Of a stretch of 64,000 nucleotides of DNA, positions 16,255 to 25,255 are shown in pieces; within the stretch, counting starts at the first letter, position 1; the number at the start of each line of letters is the position of its first letter. Source of the DNA: Streptomyces pristinaespiralis. Lineage in GTDB: Bacteria > Actinomycetota > Actinomycetes > Streptomycetales > Streptomycetaceae. The translations under genes and the position numbers were made by a program. The notes below the pieces were generated by a model, which ran no database searches, was not told the origin of the DNA, and saw nothing but the letters and a program-made list of their open reading frames with translations. The stretch spans positions 6,259,501 to 6,323,500 of the forward strand of contig NZ_CP011340.1 of the NCBI RefSeq assembly GCF_001278075.1, read 5' to 3'.

Positions 16255-16887
16255 ATGGGTCAGCCGGAGAGCCGGGAATACCGCGCACCAGAGGAGTCCG
16301 AGCTTCCGCCGGGGCAGCGACTCCAGCGAGGCTGGCCCGTCACCCACTACGGTCCTGTACCCAAATTCAAGCCGGACCGCTGGGAATTCAGGGTTTTCGG
16401 CGCCACCGCCGACGGTGAGAAGCGCTGCTGGAACCACGAGGAGTTCTCCGCGCTGCCCTACTCGACCGTGGTCGGCGACCTGCACTGCGTGACGAAGTTC
16501 AGCATGCTGGGGGCCGAATGGGGTGGCGTGCCCGCCCGTACGATCGTGGAACTCGCCCCGCCGGCGCCCTCCGTCAGCCATGTGATGGTCTGGGCCGAGT
16601 ACGGCTTCAGCGCCAATCTGCGCCTCTCCGACTTCGTCTCGGAACGCACGATCTTCGCCACCCACAAGGACGGTGAACTGCTGACCGCGGAGCACGGCTT
16701 TCCGCTGCGTCTGGTGGTCCCGCACCTGTACGCCTGGAAGGGGCCCAAGTGGGTCCGGGGCGTGGAGTACATGACGACCGACCGCCGCGGCTTCTGGGAG
16801 GAGCGGGGCTATCACAACCTCGGCGACCCCTGGCGGGAGCAGCGGTACTCCTACCAGGAGGGACCGGGGGACGGCCCGGAGCTCTGA
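16255..16887 (+). CDS. Sulfite-oxidase-fold molybdopterin oxidoreductase
   Basis: A 210-residue protein of the sulfite oxidase / MsrP-catalytic-subunit family, which binds molybdopterin. The expected Mo-ligating cysteine is C78 in DLHCVTKFS. Other family segments are GWPVTHYGPVP, FRVFGA, WGGVPARTI, HGFPLRLVVPHLYAWKGPKW (near 140-160) and GYHNLGDPW. There is no signal peptide, so it appears cytoplasmic. The single-domain length fits the soluble family. The ATG at 16255 has only a weak GAAGG upstream. The physiological substrate is unknown. Confidence 0.88.
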   Translation: MGQPESREYRAPEESELPPGQRLQRGWPVTHYGPVPKFKPDRWEFRVFGATADGEKRCWNHEEFSALPYSTVVGDLHCVTKFSMLGAEWGGVPARTIVELAPPAPSVSHVMVWAEYGFSANLRLSDFVSERTIFATHKDGELLTAEHGFPLRLVVPHLYAWKGPKWVRGVEYMTTDRRGFWEERGYHNLGDPWREQRYSYQEGPGDGPEL

Positions 16888-16931
16888 AGCCCCGGGCCGT
16901 GAGGTCGCTCGTGCGGTCGTTGTTGCGGGTG

Positions 16932-17450
16932 TCAGTGGTACTGGTGGACCACGGCGTGGCCCTTGCCGCGGCCGATCATCCACTTGTTCACGGGTGTGGT
17001 GACCACGAACGCGACGAGGAACGCGAACGCGAGCGCGCCCCAGAAGAGGAAGTCGCCCAGGTGGGCGTCCATCGCGCCCGGCACCAGGAGCAGCACGCCG
17101 TTGTCGACGATCTCCATGACCGTGATGGAGATGGTGTCGGCGGCGAGGGCGACGCCGATCGCCGCCTTCAGGCTCAGGCCGGCCCGCAGGACCGCCCACA
17201 GGGTCAGTGAGTAGCCGAAGAAGAAGGCCAGCGCGATCGCGAGGACCATCGTGGGGGCGTTGCCCCAGCCCAGTGCGGTGCCGATGATCATGCCGAGCAC
17301 CTCGCCGATGGCGCAGCCGGTGAGGCAGTGCAGGGTGGCCTTGGCCGCCATGCCCCAGCTCGCTGCGCCCGGGCCCTGCGCGTGGCCGTGCCGGGCGTGG
17401 TGGTCGTGGTGCCCGTGTTCCGAGTGCTCCGTGTGCGTCTCGTGCTGCAT
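16932..17450 (-). CDS. DUF4396 membrane protein with His-rich N-terminus
   Basis: A 172-residue integral membrane protein of the DUF4396 family. The N-terminal 25 residues are extremely His-rich (about ten His in HTEHSEHGHHDHHARHGHA), a likely metal-binding tail. Four hydrophobic segments follow (about 38-60, 65-92, 100-125, 132-155), with the conserved motifs HCLTGCAIGEVLG near 41 and PVNKWMIGRGKGHAV at the C-terminus. A CsoR-like operator lies 52 bp upstream, so a copper-related role is inferred. It follows the AP endonuclease gene on the same strand but appears to have its own promoter. Confidence 0.85.
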   Translation of the reverse strand: MQHETHTEHSEHGHHDHHARHGHAQGPGAASWGMAAKATLHCLTGCAIGEVLGMIIGTALGWGNAPTMVLAIALAFFFGYSLTLWAVLRAGLSLKAAIGVALAADTISITVMEIVDNGVLLLVPGAMDAHLGDFLFWGALAFAFLVAFVVTTPVNKWMIGRGKGHAVVHQYH

Positions 17451-17501
17451 GGCGATGCCCCCAACATGCGGTAGCGGTTCCTGCCGACCACTAGGAACTG
17501 T

Positions 17502-17518
17502 ATACCCCCTAGGGGTAT
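17502..17518. promoter_or_regulatory. CsoR-like copper operator
   Basis: ATACCCCCTAGGGGTAT is a palindrome: ATACCCC and GGGGTAT arms around CTA. It matches the S. lividans CsoR site (TACCC-N-GGGTA type) as I recall it. It lies between the AP endonuclease stop and the DUF4396 start (17450) on the minus strand, where it would overlap a promoter for the latter. CsoR would release DNA on binding Cu(I). Confidence 0.75.
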
Positions 17519-17530
17519 TCCCGCAGGGTC

Positions 17531-18379
17531 TCAGCGAAGTTTTTTGAGCCGCGCGACGTCCGCGGCATGACCTTCCTTGCCCCCGGGCGTCTCGATGACC
17601 AGGGGCACGCCCTCGGTGGCGGGATGCGACATCAGCGCGCGGAACGGTTCCTCGCCGATGTGGCCCGAGCCGATGTTCTCGTGACGGTCCTTGTGTGCCC
17701 CGGTGACGTCCTTCGAGTCATTCGCGTGGATGAGCTTCAGCCGCCCCTGGCCCACCGTCCCCACCAGCAGATCCAGCGTCCGCGCCATCCCGTCGGGCGC
17801 CGCCAGGTCGTGCCCGGCCGCAAAGATGTGGCAGGTGTCCAGGCAGACGCCCAGCTTGGGATGCGCGTCGAGTGCCTCGAAGTAGGGGCCGAAGTCCCAG
17901 GTACGGGAGCAGAGCGAGGAGCCCTGGCCGGCCGTCGACTCCAGCAGCAGAAACGGATCGTCGTCGTGCGTCAGCTCGTCCAGCAGCGGCAGCATCCGCT
18001 CCCGCACCTGGGCCAGCGCCACCTCGCGGGCACGGCCTCCCGTCGCGGAACCGGTGTGCACCACCACGCCCTGTGCGCCGATCTCACGGGCCCGGCGCAG
18101 CGAATGCCTCAAGGAGAGGACCGACTGCTCGACGGTGGCCTCGGTGTGGGAACCGAAATTGATCAGATAGGGGGCGTGCACCCAGGCCGAGATGCCCTCG
18201 GCGGCGCACTCCGCCCGGAACTTCTCGTCCTGGGCCGGATTCCCCTTCGGCGTCGCCCAGCCGCGAGGATTGGCCACGAAGACCTGCACGGTCTCCGCCT
18301 CCAGCTCCCTCGCGTAGACGAGCCCGGTCGTGGCGAGGCCGCCGGCCACGGGAACGTGGCCGCCGACAGGGTTGCGCAT
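17531..18379 (-). CDS. nfo: Deoxyribonuclease IV / AP endonuclease (Nfo family)
   Basis: A 282-residue TIM-barrel endonuclease for abasic sites in DNA repair. Zinc-ligand segments in order are WVHAPYLINFGS (near 66-77), VVVHTGSATGG (near 105-115), LLLESTAGQG (near 144), VCLDTCHIFAAGHD, LIHANDSKD, RHENIGSGHIG and VIETPGG at the end. All the metal-binding His, Glu and Asp positions expected for endonuclease IV appear to be present. The ATG at 18379 is 5 bp after the stop of the PASTA kinase gene, so the two form an operon. Confidence 0.92.
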   Translation of the reverse strand: MRNPVGGHVPVAGGLATTGLVYARELEAETVQVFVANPRGWATPKGNPAQDEKFRAECAAEGISAWVHAPYLINFGSHTEATVEQSVLSLRHSLRRAREIGAQGVVVHTGSATGGRAREVALAQVRERMLPLLDELTHDDDPFLLLESTAGQGSSLCSRTWDFGPYFEALDAHPKLGVCLDTCHIFAAGHDLAAPDGMARTLDLLVGTVGQGRLKLIHANDSKDVTGAHKDRHENIGSGHIGEEPFRALMSHPATEGVPLVIETPGGKEGHAADVARLKKLR

Positions 18380-18384
18380 GAGAA

Positions 18385-20334
18385 CTAGAGCCCCTTGGTC
18401 TTGATCGTGATCGTGCTGCCCTCGGGCGCCTGGCCGCCGCCCTCTACGGACTGGCTCTCGACCTCGTCGCCCAGGTACGGGAAGTTCTTCTCGACCTTCA
18501 CCACGAAGCCCGCCTCCTCCAGCTCGGCGCGGGCGTCGTCCACCTTGTCGCCGACCACGTCCGGCACCTCCGCCATCCGCGGGCCCTTGGAGACCGTCAG
18601 CGTGACCGTGTCGCCGCCGGCCAGGCTGGTTCCTGCTGCGGCCGACTGGCGGGCGACGGAACCGGCCTCCTGCTCGGAGTGGATCCGCTCCTGGGCGACC
18701 TTCACCTTCAGACCGGCCTCCTCGAGCTCGGCCGTGGCGTCCTCGACGGAGTCACCCGTCACATCGGGCATGTCGATCGGCGCGCCCTTGCTGACGACGA
18801 TCGACACGGCGGTGTCGGGGCTCCGGCCGCTCTCGGCGGCCGGGTCGGTGCGGATCACCGAACCCTGTGCGACGCTCTCGTCGAACTCCCTGGTCACCAC
18901 ACCCGGCGCCAGCCCCACCTCGCGGAGCTCGCGCTTCGCCTCCGCCAGCGGCCGGCCCGACACATCGGGAACCTTCACGATCTCCGGACCGCGGGAGACC
19001 GTGATCGTCACGGAGTCGTTGCCCCGTATCCGCTCGTTCGTGCCCGGGTCGCTGCCGATGACGGTGCCGCGGGCCACCGTCTCGCTGAAGTCGTGCCTGA
19101 CGGCCTTCACGTCCAGGCCAGCCTTGTCGAGCGCCTCCCGGGCCTGCTGCTCGGTCTTGCCGATCAGCGGCGGCACACGGGTGAACTGGCCCGAGTTGAT
19201 GTACCAGACACCCGCACCCACACCGATCACGGCGATCACCGCGAGCAGCAGGGCGAACAGACCGCGTCGGGACAACGGCACGCGCCGGCCGGCCGGACGC
19301 ACCGGCTCGGGCTCCGGCCGCTCCGGAGGCGGCAGGATCAGCCGGGCCGTGTGGTGCACCCCGGACTCCGCGTCGGCCGGCTTCCGCACGATGACATCCG
19401 TACGGTCCTCGGCGGACGCGTCCCCGTCCGTGCCGCCCTCCGCCTGTTCCCCGGTGCGGGCCCGCGGCGGGACCGCGTCCAGCTGCTCGTCGCCGAGCGC
19501 CGCCCGCGCCTCACGTGCCTGGGCCAGCAGCGCCACCGCGTCGTGCGGGCGGACCTCGGGGTTGCGGGCCGTCGCGCTCGCCACCAGCTCGTCCAGCTCG
19601 ACGGCGAGCCCCGGGAAGAGCGCGGACGGCGCCGGGACGTCCGCGTTCAGGTGCTGGAACAGCACCTGGGCCGGAGTGTCGCCCCCGTGCGGCTTGGCGC
19701 CCGTCAGCATCTCGTAGAGCACGACCCCGCACGCGTACACGTCGGCACGGGTGTCCGCCGTGCCGTACTCGATCTGCTCCGGCGCGAGGTAGGAGACCGT
19801 GCCGAGGACCGTGCCCGAGGTGTTCGTCACGGAACCGACCGCGCGCACCAGGCCGAAGTCGGCGACCTTGACCCGGCCGTCGTCCCCTATCAGCACGTTC
19901 TCCGGCTTCATGTCCCGGTGCACGAACCCGGCCCGGTGCGCGGCGCCGAGCGCGGCCAGCACGGGCTCCAGGATGTCGAGCGCGGCCCGCGGCTGTAGCG
20001 CGCCGCGCTCACGCAGGACGTCACGGAGGGTGCAGCCCTCCACGTACTCCATCGCCAGATACACGTACGCGCCCTGCGCGCCCTGGTCGAAGACCCCGAC
20101 CACGTTCGGGTGCGCCAGCCGGGCGACGGACTTCGCCTCACGGATGAACCGCTCCACGAACGTGACGTCCGTGGCGAGATCCGGGTGCATCACCTTGAGG
20201 GCGAGCACCCGGTCGAGCCGGGTGTCGACGGCCCGGTAGACCGTGGCCATGCCGCCGACGGCGATGCGCGCATCGACGCGGTAGCGGCCGTCGAGCACCT
20301 GCCCGACGAGGGGGTCCTGGAGGGTCGTATCCAC
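18385..20334 (-). CDS. Ser/Thr protein kinase with PASTA domains (PknB type)
   Basis: A 649-residue membrane kinase that senses peptidoglycan fragments. The kinase domain spans 18-280: Gly-rich loop AVGGMATVYRAV (25-36), Lys47 in LALKVM, HRDMKPEN with catalytic D141, DFG at 159-161, and a Thr-rich activation loop (SVTNTSGTVLGTVSY). A disordered juxtamembrane region precedes one transmembrane helix near 355-378 (LFALLLAVIAVIGVGAGVWYI). Four extracellular PASTA repeats follow (about 383-649), each with a (I/V)(P/A)xVxG opening such as VPDVSGRPLAEAKREL. It probably regulates division and wall enzymes encoded elsewhere in the window. Upstream lies the structured repeat at 20448. Confidence 0.94.
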   Translation of the reverse strand: MDTTLQDPLVGQVLDGRYRVDARIAVGGMATVYRAVDTRLDRVLALKVMHPDLATDVTFVERFIREAKSVARLAHPNVVGVFDQGAQGAYVYLAMEYVEGCTLRDVLRERGALQPRAALDILEPVLAALGAAHRAGFVHRDMKPENVLIGDDGRVKVADFGLVRAVGSVTNTSGTVLGTVSYLAPEQIEYGTADTRADVYACGVVLYEMLTGAKPHGGDTPAQVLFQHLNADVPAPSALFPGLAVELDELVASATARNPEVRPHDAVALLAQAREARAALGDEQLDAVPPRARTGEQAEGGTDGDASAEDRTDVIVRKPADAESGVHHTARLILPPPERPEPEPVRPAGRRVPLSRRGLFALLLAVIAVIGVGAGVWYINSGQFTRVPPLIGKTEQQAREALDKAGLDVKAVRHDFSETVARGTVIGSDPGTNERIRGNDSVTITVSRGPEIVKVPDVSGRPLAEAKRELREVGLAPGVVTREFDESVAQGSVIRTDPAAESGRSPDTAVSIVVSKGAPIDMPDVTGDSVEDATAELEEAGLKVKVAQERIHSEQEAGSVARQSAAAGTSLAGGDTVTLTVSKGPRMAEVPDVVGDKVDDARAELEEAGFVVKVEKNFPYLGDEVESQSVEGGGQAPEGSTITIKTKGL

Positions 20335-20447
20335 GCGCCGATTCTACGAGCCGGACAGACGGGGTCCGACGGGTCGGGCGGGGCGGGGCGGGACTGCAGC
20401 CGAGCTGTGACGCGGTGGTGGCGGTGCGGGACCGCCGCGCGGGGGCG

Positions 20448-20696
20448 TTTTCCCCCGCCCGCCCCTTCCCGCTGCATCGTGTGCGGCTCCGCCGTGTGGC
20501 GGGCAGGCCTCGGGCCCGTGCCGCCCTGCGGGCGGCGTACCGCGCTTCGCGCGGTGCCCTCGAACGCCGGGCGGGCCGGAGTCGCCCGGCAACTCCGGCC
20601 TCGCCGGCGTTCCAGGCGCGGAGGGCCGGGGTGGAGCCCCCAGGCCGCCAGGCGGTCCGGGAAGGGGCGGGGTGGGGAACAGGCTCCGCGCAGCGG
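20448..20696. repeat. Structured dispersed intergenic element, copy 1
   Basis: This fills most of the 379-bp gap between the kinase start and the thiG stop. Outer arms CCCGCCCCTTCCCG (20458-20471) and its complement (20658-20671) enclose several hairpins: one near 20480-20495, GCCGCCC/GGGCGGC, ACCGCGC/GCGCGGT with loop TTC, a long stem 20559-20570 with 20604-20615 that itself carries GGCCGGAG/CTCCGGCC, and GGGG/CCCC. The layout and flanks match copy 2 at 60931-61124 in the same orientation. No protein-coding signal was seen. Confidence 0.85.
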
Positions 20697-20713
20697 ATCC
20701 GCACCCGCCCTCT

Positions 20714-21514
<801 letters not shown>

Positions 21515-21790
21515 TCAGCCTCCCTGCACTGCGGTGAGGATCTCGACACGGTCGCCGTCGCCGAGCCGGGTGGCGGCCCATTCGCCGCGCGGGACGACCG
21601 CCTCGTTGACGGCGGCGGCGACACCGGACGGCGCGGCGGAAAGCGTGGTGACGACCACGTCCAGCGTGGTGCCGGCCGCGACGTCACGGGCCTCGCCGTT
21701 GACGAGGACGCGGACCGGACCGTCGGCGACGGTCGAGGCGGCGGCAGCGGCGACTGCGGCGTCGGCGCTGTCGTTGACGGAGGCGTTCAT
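21515..21790 (-). CDS. thiS: Sulfur carrier protein ThiS
   Basis: Ubiquitin-like sulfur carrier of 91 residues, ending in the required Gly-Gly. The conserved core starts near residue 26 (VRVLVNGEARDVAAGTTL) and includes VAAAVNEAVVPRGEW and RLGDGDRVEILTAVQGG. The about 25-residue Ala-rich N-terminal extension is unusual, since ThiS proteins are normally about 66 residues. The ATG at 21790 overlaps the thiO stop as ATGA, supporting this start and translational coupling. It carries sulfur as a C-terminal thiocarboxylate to ThiG. Confidence 0.93.
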   Translation of the reverse strand: MNASVNDSADAAVAAAAASTVADGPVRVLVNGEARDVAAGTTLDVVVTTLSAAPSGVAAAVNEAVVPRGEWAATRLGDGDRVEILTAVQGG

Positions 21791-22950
21791 GCGGGCTGCT
21801 CCTGAAGGACGGACGAGAAGCGGCGTGGTGAGAAGGGCCGTGCCACGTCGGGCAGTTCACCGGTCGTCAGGGCGTCGGCCAGCACATCGCCGGTGACGGG
21901 CGTCAGCAGCACGCCGTTGCGGTAGTGGCCGGTCGCCAGCAGCAGACCCGGCAGCTCGGTGAAGCCCAGCAGCGGTGCGTTGTCGGGGGAGCCGGGGCGC
22001 AGTCCCGCCCGGGTCTCCACAAGGGGCAGTTCGGTGATCCCTGGCACCAACTCGTGCGCGTCGCGCAGCAGCTCGTAGACCCCGCCCGCCGTGACCGTCG
22101 TGTCCCAGCCGAGCTCCTCGCTGGTCGCGCCCACGACCAGCTCGCCGTCCTCGCGGGGCACGAGGTAGACCTCACTGCCACGGACCACGGCGCGCACCGT
22201 GCGGGAGAGGAACGGCGCGTAGGGGCGCGGCACGGTCAGTCGCAGGACCTGACCCTTCACCGGGCGCACGGGCGGGAGCACGTCCTGCGGTACGCCCTCC
22301 AGCCGTCCGCTCATGCTGCCGCCGGCCAGGACGACCTGCCCCGCGGACAGTTCGGCGCCGTCGGCGAGCACGGCCCCGGTCGCCCGGTCGCCCGTGACGA
22401 GCAGTCGCTCCGCCCAGCCGCGGCGGAATTCGACCCCGGCCCGCTCGCAGGCGGCGATCAGGGCCGCGGCCAGCCGGCGCGGGTCGACCTGATGGTCGCC
22501 GTCGACCCGCAGCCCGCCGCGGACGCCGGGGGCGAGCATCGGCTCGAGGCGACGGCACTCGCGGCCCGTGAGCCACTCGGACGTGAGCCCCGACCGGTGC
22601 TGGAGGGCGTGCAGTTCACGCAGATGCGCCCGATCGTCGGCGTCGAGGGCGACGGCGAGTGTGCCGCAGGAGCGGTAGCCCACCCGCCGGCCGGACGTCT
22701 CCTCCAGCTCGGCGACGAAGGCCGGATAGCGGTGCGCGGATTCGAGGTTGAGGCCGAGCAGCGTCTGCTCGCCGTAGTGCAGTTCGGTGACGGCGGCCAG
22801 CATCCCGGCGGCGACCTGCGCCGCCCCGCCGCCCGGTTCAGGGTCGGCGACGGCGACCCGCAGCCCCCGTTGCGCGGTGCGCCAGGCCGTGACCAGGCCG
22901 ATGATCCCGCCCCCGATGACGAGGACGTCTGGGCTCGGTGTACGAGACAT
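21787..22950 (-). CDS. thiO: Glycine oxidase ThiO
   Basis: FAD enzyme of 387 residues that oxidises glycine to the imine used in thiazole formation. The N-terminal dinucleotide motif VLVIGGGIIGLVTAW is at about 9-23, followed by the DAO-family segments GGGAAQVAAGMLAA, GGLRVDGDHQVDPRRLAAAL, PVKGQVLRL and a C-terminal TGHYRNGVLLTPVTG. The ATG at 22950 is 12-20 nt downstream of a GGGAGGGG sequence that lies at the 3' end of the TPP riboswitch, so translation initiation is the likely control point. First gene of thiO-thiS-thiG. Confidence 0.93.
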   Translation of the reverse strand: MSRTPSPDVLVIGGGIIGLVTAWRTAQRGLRVAVADPEPGGGAAQVAAGMLAAVTELHYGEQTLLGLNLESAHRYPAFVAELEETSGRRVGYRSCGTLAVALDADDRAHLRELHALQHRSGLTSEWLTGRECRRLEPMLAPGVRGGLRVDGDHQVDPRRLAAALIAACERAGVEFRRGWAERLLVTGDRATGAVLADGAELSAGQVVLAGGSMSGRLEGVPQDVLPPVRPVKGQVLRLTVPRPYAPFLSRTVRAVVRGSEVYLVPREDGELVVGATSEELGWDTTVTAGGVYELLRDAHELVPGITELPLVETRAGLRPGSPDNAPLLGFTELPGLLLATGHYRNGVLLTPVTGDVLADALTTGELPDVARPFSPRRFSSVLQEQPA

Positions 22951-22961
22951 GGGCGTCCAGC

Positions 22962-23054
22962 CCCTCCCTTCGCCGGCATGACCCGGATCAGGTTCGTACG
23001 GTCGGAGGCCGGCCAGCCTCCCTCTCAGCCCGGTGCGCCCGGGCTCCCGCGAGT
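22962..23054 (-). promoter_or_regulatory. TPP riboswitch (THI element)
   Basis: Read on the minus strand it contains the hallmark THI box segments in order: GGGAGCCC opening, CUGAGAGGGAGG, a variable hairpin, GACCGUACGAACCUGAUCCGGGUCAUGCCGG split by the pyrophosphate-sensing loop, and GCGAAGGGAGGGG at the 3' end. It ends 12 bp before the thiO start codon. The final segment contains the likely ribosome-binding site, so thiamine pyrophosphate binding should mask it. Confidence 0.96.
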
Positions 23055-23111
23055 GCCTTACGGTGGCCACCCTAACCGCACGCCCCGACGCGTTGTAAGG
23101 GAGCCGCAGCA

Positions 23112-23453
23112 GTGGCGAAGTCGCTCGACGGACTTGTCCTCTCCCCGGTCGCCGACCAGGCCCCGGGCCAGGTGGGCACCCGGACCCGGTTCACGTATCA
23201 CGAGGAGCGGGGCCGGATCTGGGCCGAGTACGAGGGGGGCGACGTGGTCCGCGGCCACCTGGTGGGCACCAGGGAGGGCGACCGGCTGGACTTCCGCTAT
23301 GTGCAGCTCAAGACGGACGGCGGGACGTCCTCCGGGCACTGCCTCTCCACGGTGGTGGACCTGCCGGACGGCCGGGTGCGGCTGGAGGAGAGCTGGAAGT
23401 GGGAGTCCCAGGAGGGCAGCGGGACGAGCGTGGTGGAGGAGCAGGCTTCCTGA
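23112..23453 (+). CDS. Small conserved protein of unknown function
   Basis: A 113-residue protein with no motif I can assign. It is dominated by alternating short beta strands (TRFTYHEERGRIWAEYEGGDVVRGHLVGTREGDRLDFRYVQLKTDGGTSSG; then RVRLEESWKWESQEG), suggesting a small beta-barrel. I recall relatives annotated loosely as an N-acetylglutamate synthase, but nothing here supports that. No signal peptide or membrane segment. The GTG at 23112 is preceded by AAGGGAG. It is divergent from the thi operon across the riboswitch region and 42 bp upstream of the flavoprotein gene. Confidence 0.75.
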   Translation: MAKSLDGLVLSPVADQAPGQVGTRTRFTYHEERGRIWAEYEGGDVVRGHLVGTREGDRLDFRYVQLKTDGGTSSGHCLSTVVDLPDGRVRLEESWKWESQEGSGTSVVEEQAS

Positions 23454-23495
23454 GCCGCACGTCCTGACCTCCGGTCAGGTACGTAAGGTGGGCGG

Positions 23496-24761
23496 GTGGA
23501 CGAACGGCAGGAGCAGACGCGGGTGGACGAGGGGCGTCGGACGGCGCCGCGACGGCGCGCGGTGATCGTCGGCGCCGGTATGGCCGGCGTGCAGACCGCG
23601 GTCGCCCTGCGCGAGCAGGGATTCACCGGCACCGTCACCCTGATCGGCGCGGAGCCGCACCAGCCGTACGACAGACCGCCGCTGTCCAAGGCGATCCTGC
23701 TCGGCAAGGCGGAGGACTCCGCCTTCGACATCGACTTCGAGGAACTCGGCGTCGACCTGCGCCTGGGCCTCGAGGTGACCCGGGTGCGCACAGGCGCGCA
23801 CGAGGTCGACACCACGGCCGGGCCCGTCCCGTACGACGTGCTGGTCCTGGCCACCGGCGCCGAGCCGGTCACCCTGCCCGGTGCGGTCGGCGTCCCCGGC
23901 GTCCACCTGCTGCGCACGCTCGACGACGCCGCCCGGCTGCGGCCGCTGCTCGCCGAGCAGCACGACGTCGTCGTGGTCGGCGCCGGGTGGATCGGCGCCG
24001 AGTTCGCGACCGCCGCCCGCGCGGCCGGGTGCCGCGTCACCGTCGTCGAGGCCGCGGGCCGTCCGCTCGCCGGCACCATGCCCGCCGAGGTCGCGAAGCC
24101 GATGGCCGCCTGGTACGGGCAGTACGGGGCCGAGCTGATCACCGGAGCCCGGGTGGAAGCCGTCGAGCCGGGCGCCGTCGTCCTCGCGGGAGGACGCAGG
24201 ATCCCGGCCGGCGCCGTGGTCGTCGGCATCGGCGCCAGGCCCGCCACCGCCCTGCTCGCGGACTCCGGCATCGAGCTCGGCCCGGACGGCGCGGTGATCG
24301 CCGACCGGTATCTGCGTACCTCCGCCCCGGACGTGTACGCCGTCGGGGACTGCGCGTCCTACCCGTCCGGCCGATACGGCGAACGGTTGCTCGTCCATCA
24401 CTGGGACAACGCGCTTCAGGGCCCGCGCACGGTCGCGGCGAACATCGTCGGCGCCCAGGAGCCCGAGCCGCGGGCCCCGGAGGCGTACGACCCGGTGCCG
24501 TACTTCTGGTCCGAGCAGTTCGGCCGGTTCGTCCAGTACGCGGGCCACCACGGCGCCGCCGACACGCTGCTGTGGCGCGGCAGTCCGGCGGAGGACACCT
24601 GGTCCGTGCTGTGGCTCCGCGACGGCGCCCTGGTGGCCCTGCTGACGGTGGGCAGGCCCCGTGATCTGGCACAAGGGCGCAAGCTGATCGTGTCCGGGGA
24701 CGAGCTGGATCCGGCGCGGGCGGCGGACCCTTCCGTACCTCTGAAGGCGGCGGCACGGTAG
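23496..24761 (+). CDS. NAD(P)/FAD-dependent reductase, ferredoxin/rubredoxin reductase-like
   Basis: A 421-residue pyridine nucleotide-disulfide-type flavoprotein, likely an electron-transfer reductase for a ferredoxin or rubredoxin partner. FAD motif VIVGAGMAGVQTAVAL near 24-39, then PYDRPPLSKAIL, the ATG motif LATGAEPVTLPG, the NAD(P) motif VVVVGAGWIGAEFATAA near 155-171, and YAVGDCASYP near 285. A C-terminal domain includes YFWSEQFG. No redox CxxC pair was seen. GTG 23496 is the first of several candidates; GTG 23523 is also possible because the first about 25 residues are not conserved-looking. The partner is not identified. Confidence 0.87.
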   Translation: MDERQEQTRVDEGRRTAPRRRAVIVGAGMAGVQTAVALREQGFTGTVTLIGAEPHQPYDRPPLSKAILLGKAEDSAFDIDFEELGVDLRLGLEVTRVRTGAHEVDTTAGPVPYDVLVLATGAEPVTLPGAVGVPGVHLLRTLDDAARLRPLLAEQHDVVVVGAGWIGAEFATAARAAGCRVTVVEAAGRPLAGTMPAEVAKPMAAWYGQYGAELITGARVEAVEPGAVVLAGGRRIPAGAVVVGIGARPATALLADSGIELGPDGAVIADRYLRTSAPDVYAVGDCASYPSGRYGERLLVHHWDNALQGPRTVAANIVGAQEPEPRAPEAYDPVPYFWSEQFGRFVQYAGHHGAADTLLWRGSPAEDTWSVLWLRDGALVALLTVGRPRDLAQGRKLIVSGDELDPARAADPSVPLKAAAR

Positions 24762-24805
24762 GTCCTGGCTACCGACTGTCGGTCCTGGATGGCAGGCTTG
24801 TCCCC

Positions 24806-25171
24806 GTGACCGAGATTGACGCAAAGATCGATGCCCTCGTCCCCGCCTGGCTGTACCTGCCGGACATCGCGGAAATGCTCGATGTCGAGGTGACGCGCGT
24901 GCGGCAGCTGGTCAAGGACGGCCAGCTGATCGCCGTGCGACGCGGTGAGAACAGGGCGCTCCAGGTGCCTGCCGCCTTCATCGACGGCAACAAGGTGGTC
25001 AAGGGCCTCTCCGGGACCCTGACCCTGCTGAGGGACGACGGCTTCACCGACGAAGAGATGCTCGAGTGGCTCTTCACCCCCGACCCGACCCTGCCGGGCA
25101 CGCCTGCCCAGGCGCTCAGCGAGAATCGCGGCACGGAGGTGAAGCGCCGGGCCCAGGCGCTCGCCGTCTGA
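24806..25171 (+). CDS. Rv2175c-family DNA-binding protein
   Basis: A 121-residue protein with an N-terminal winged-helix/MerR-like helix-turn-helix (LYLPDIAEMLDVEVTRVRQLVKDGQLIAVRRG, about 16-47) and a C-terminal helical segment (LTLLRDDGFTDEEMLEWLFTPD). From memory this resembles Mycobacterium tuberculosis Rv2175c, a DNA-binding substrate of the PknL kinase. Targets are unknown. The GTG at 24806 begins TEIDAKIDALVP. A large hairpin (25195-25233) follows and separates it from thiE. Confidence 0.85.
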   Translation: MTEIDAKIDALVPAWLYLPDIAEMLDVEVTRVRQLVKDGQLIAVRRGENRALQVPAAFIDGNKVVKGLSGTLTLLRDDGFTDEEMLEWLFTPDPTLPGTPAQALSENRGTEVKRRAQALAV

Positions 25172-25194
25172 ACCGACGGAAACCATCATCGCCG

Positions 25195-25233
25195 GCGGAT
25201 GCACGGTCCGGGCCGCCCGGCCCGTGCGTCCGC
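25195..25233. terminator. 18-bp hairpin between Rv2175c-like gene and thiE
   Basis: Arms 25195-25212 and 25216-25233 pair at 16 of 18 positions plus one G-U, with a 3-nt loop CCG. It begins 23 bp after the upstream stop and ends 22 bp before the thiE start codon. It may be a terminator, or a leader structure controlling thiE, which has no TPP riboswitch of its own. Confidence 0.55.
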
Positions 25234-25255
25234 CGCCCAACGGGGGGATCGCCTC

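Noticed and set aside
23112..23453. N-acetylglutamate synthase label for the small beta-rich protein
   Set aside because: No acetyltransferase (GNAT) motif is visible; the name seems to be propagated annotation.
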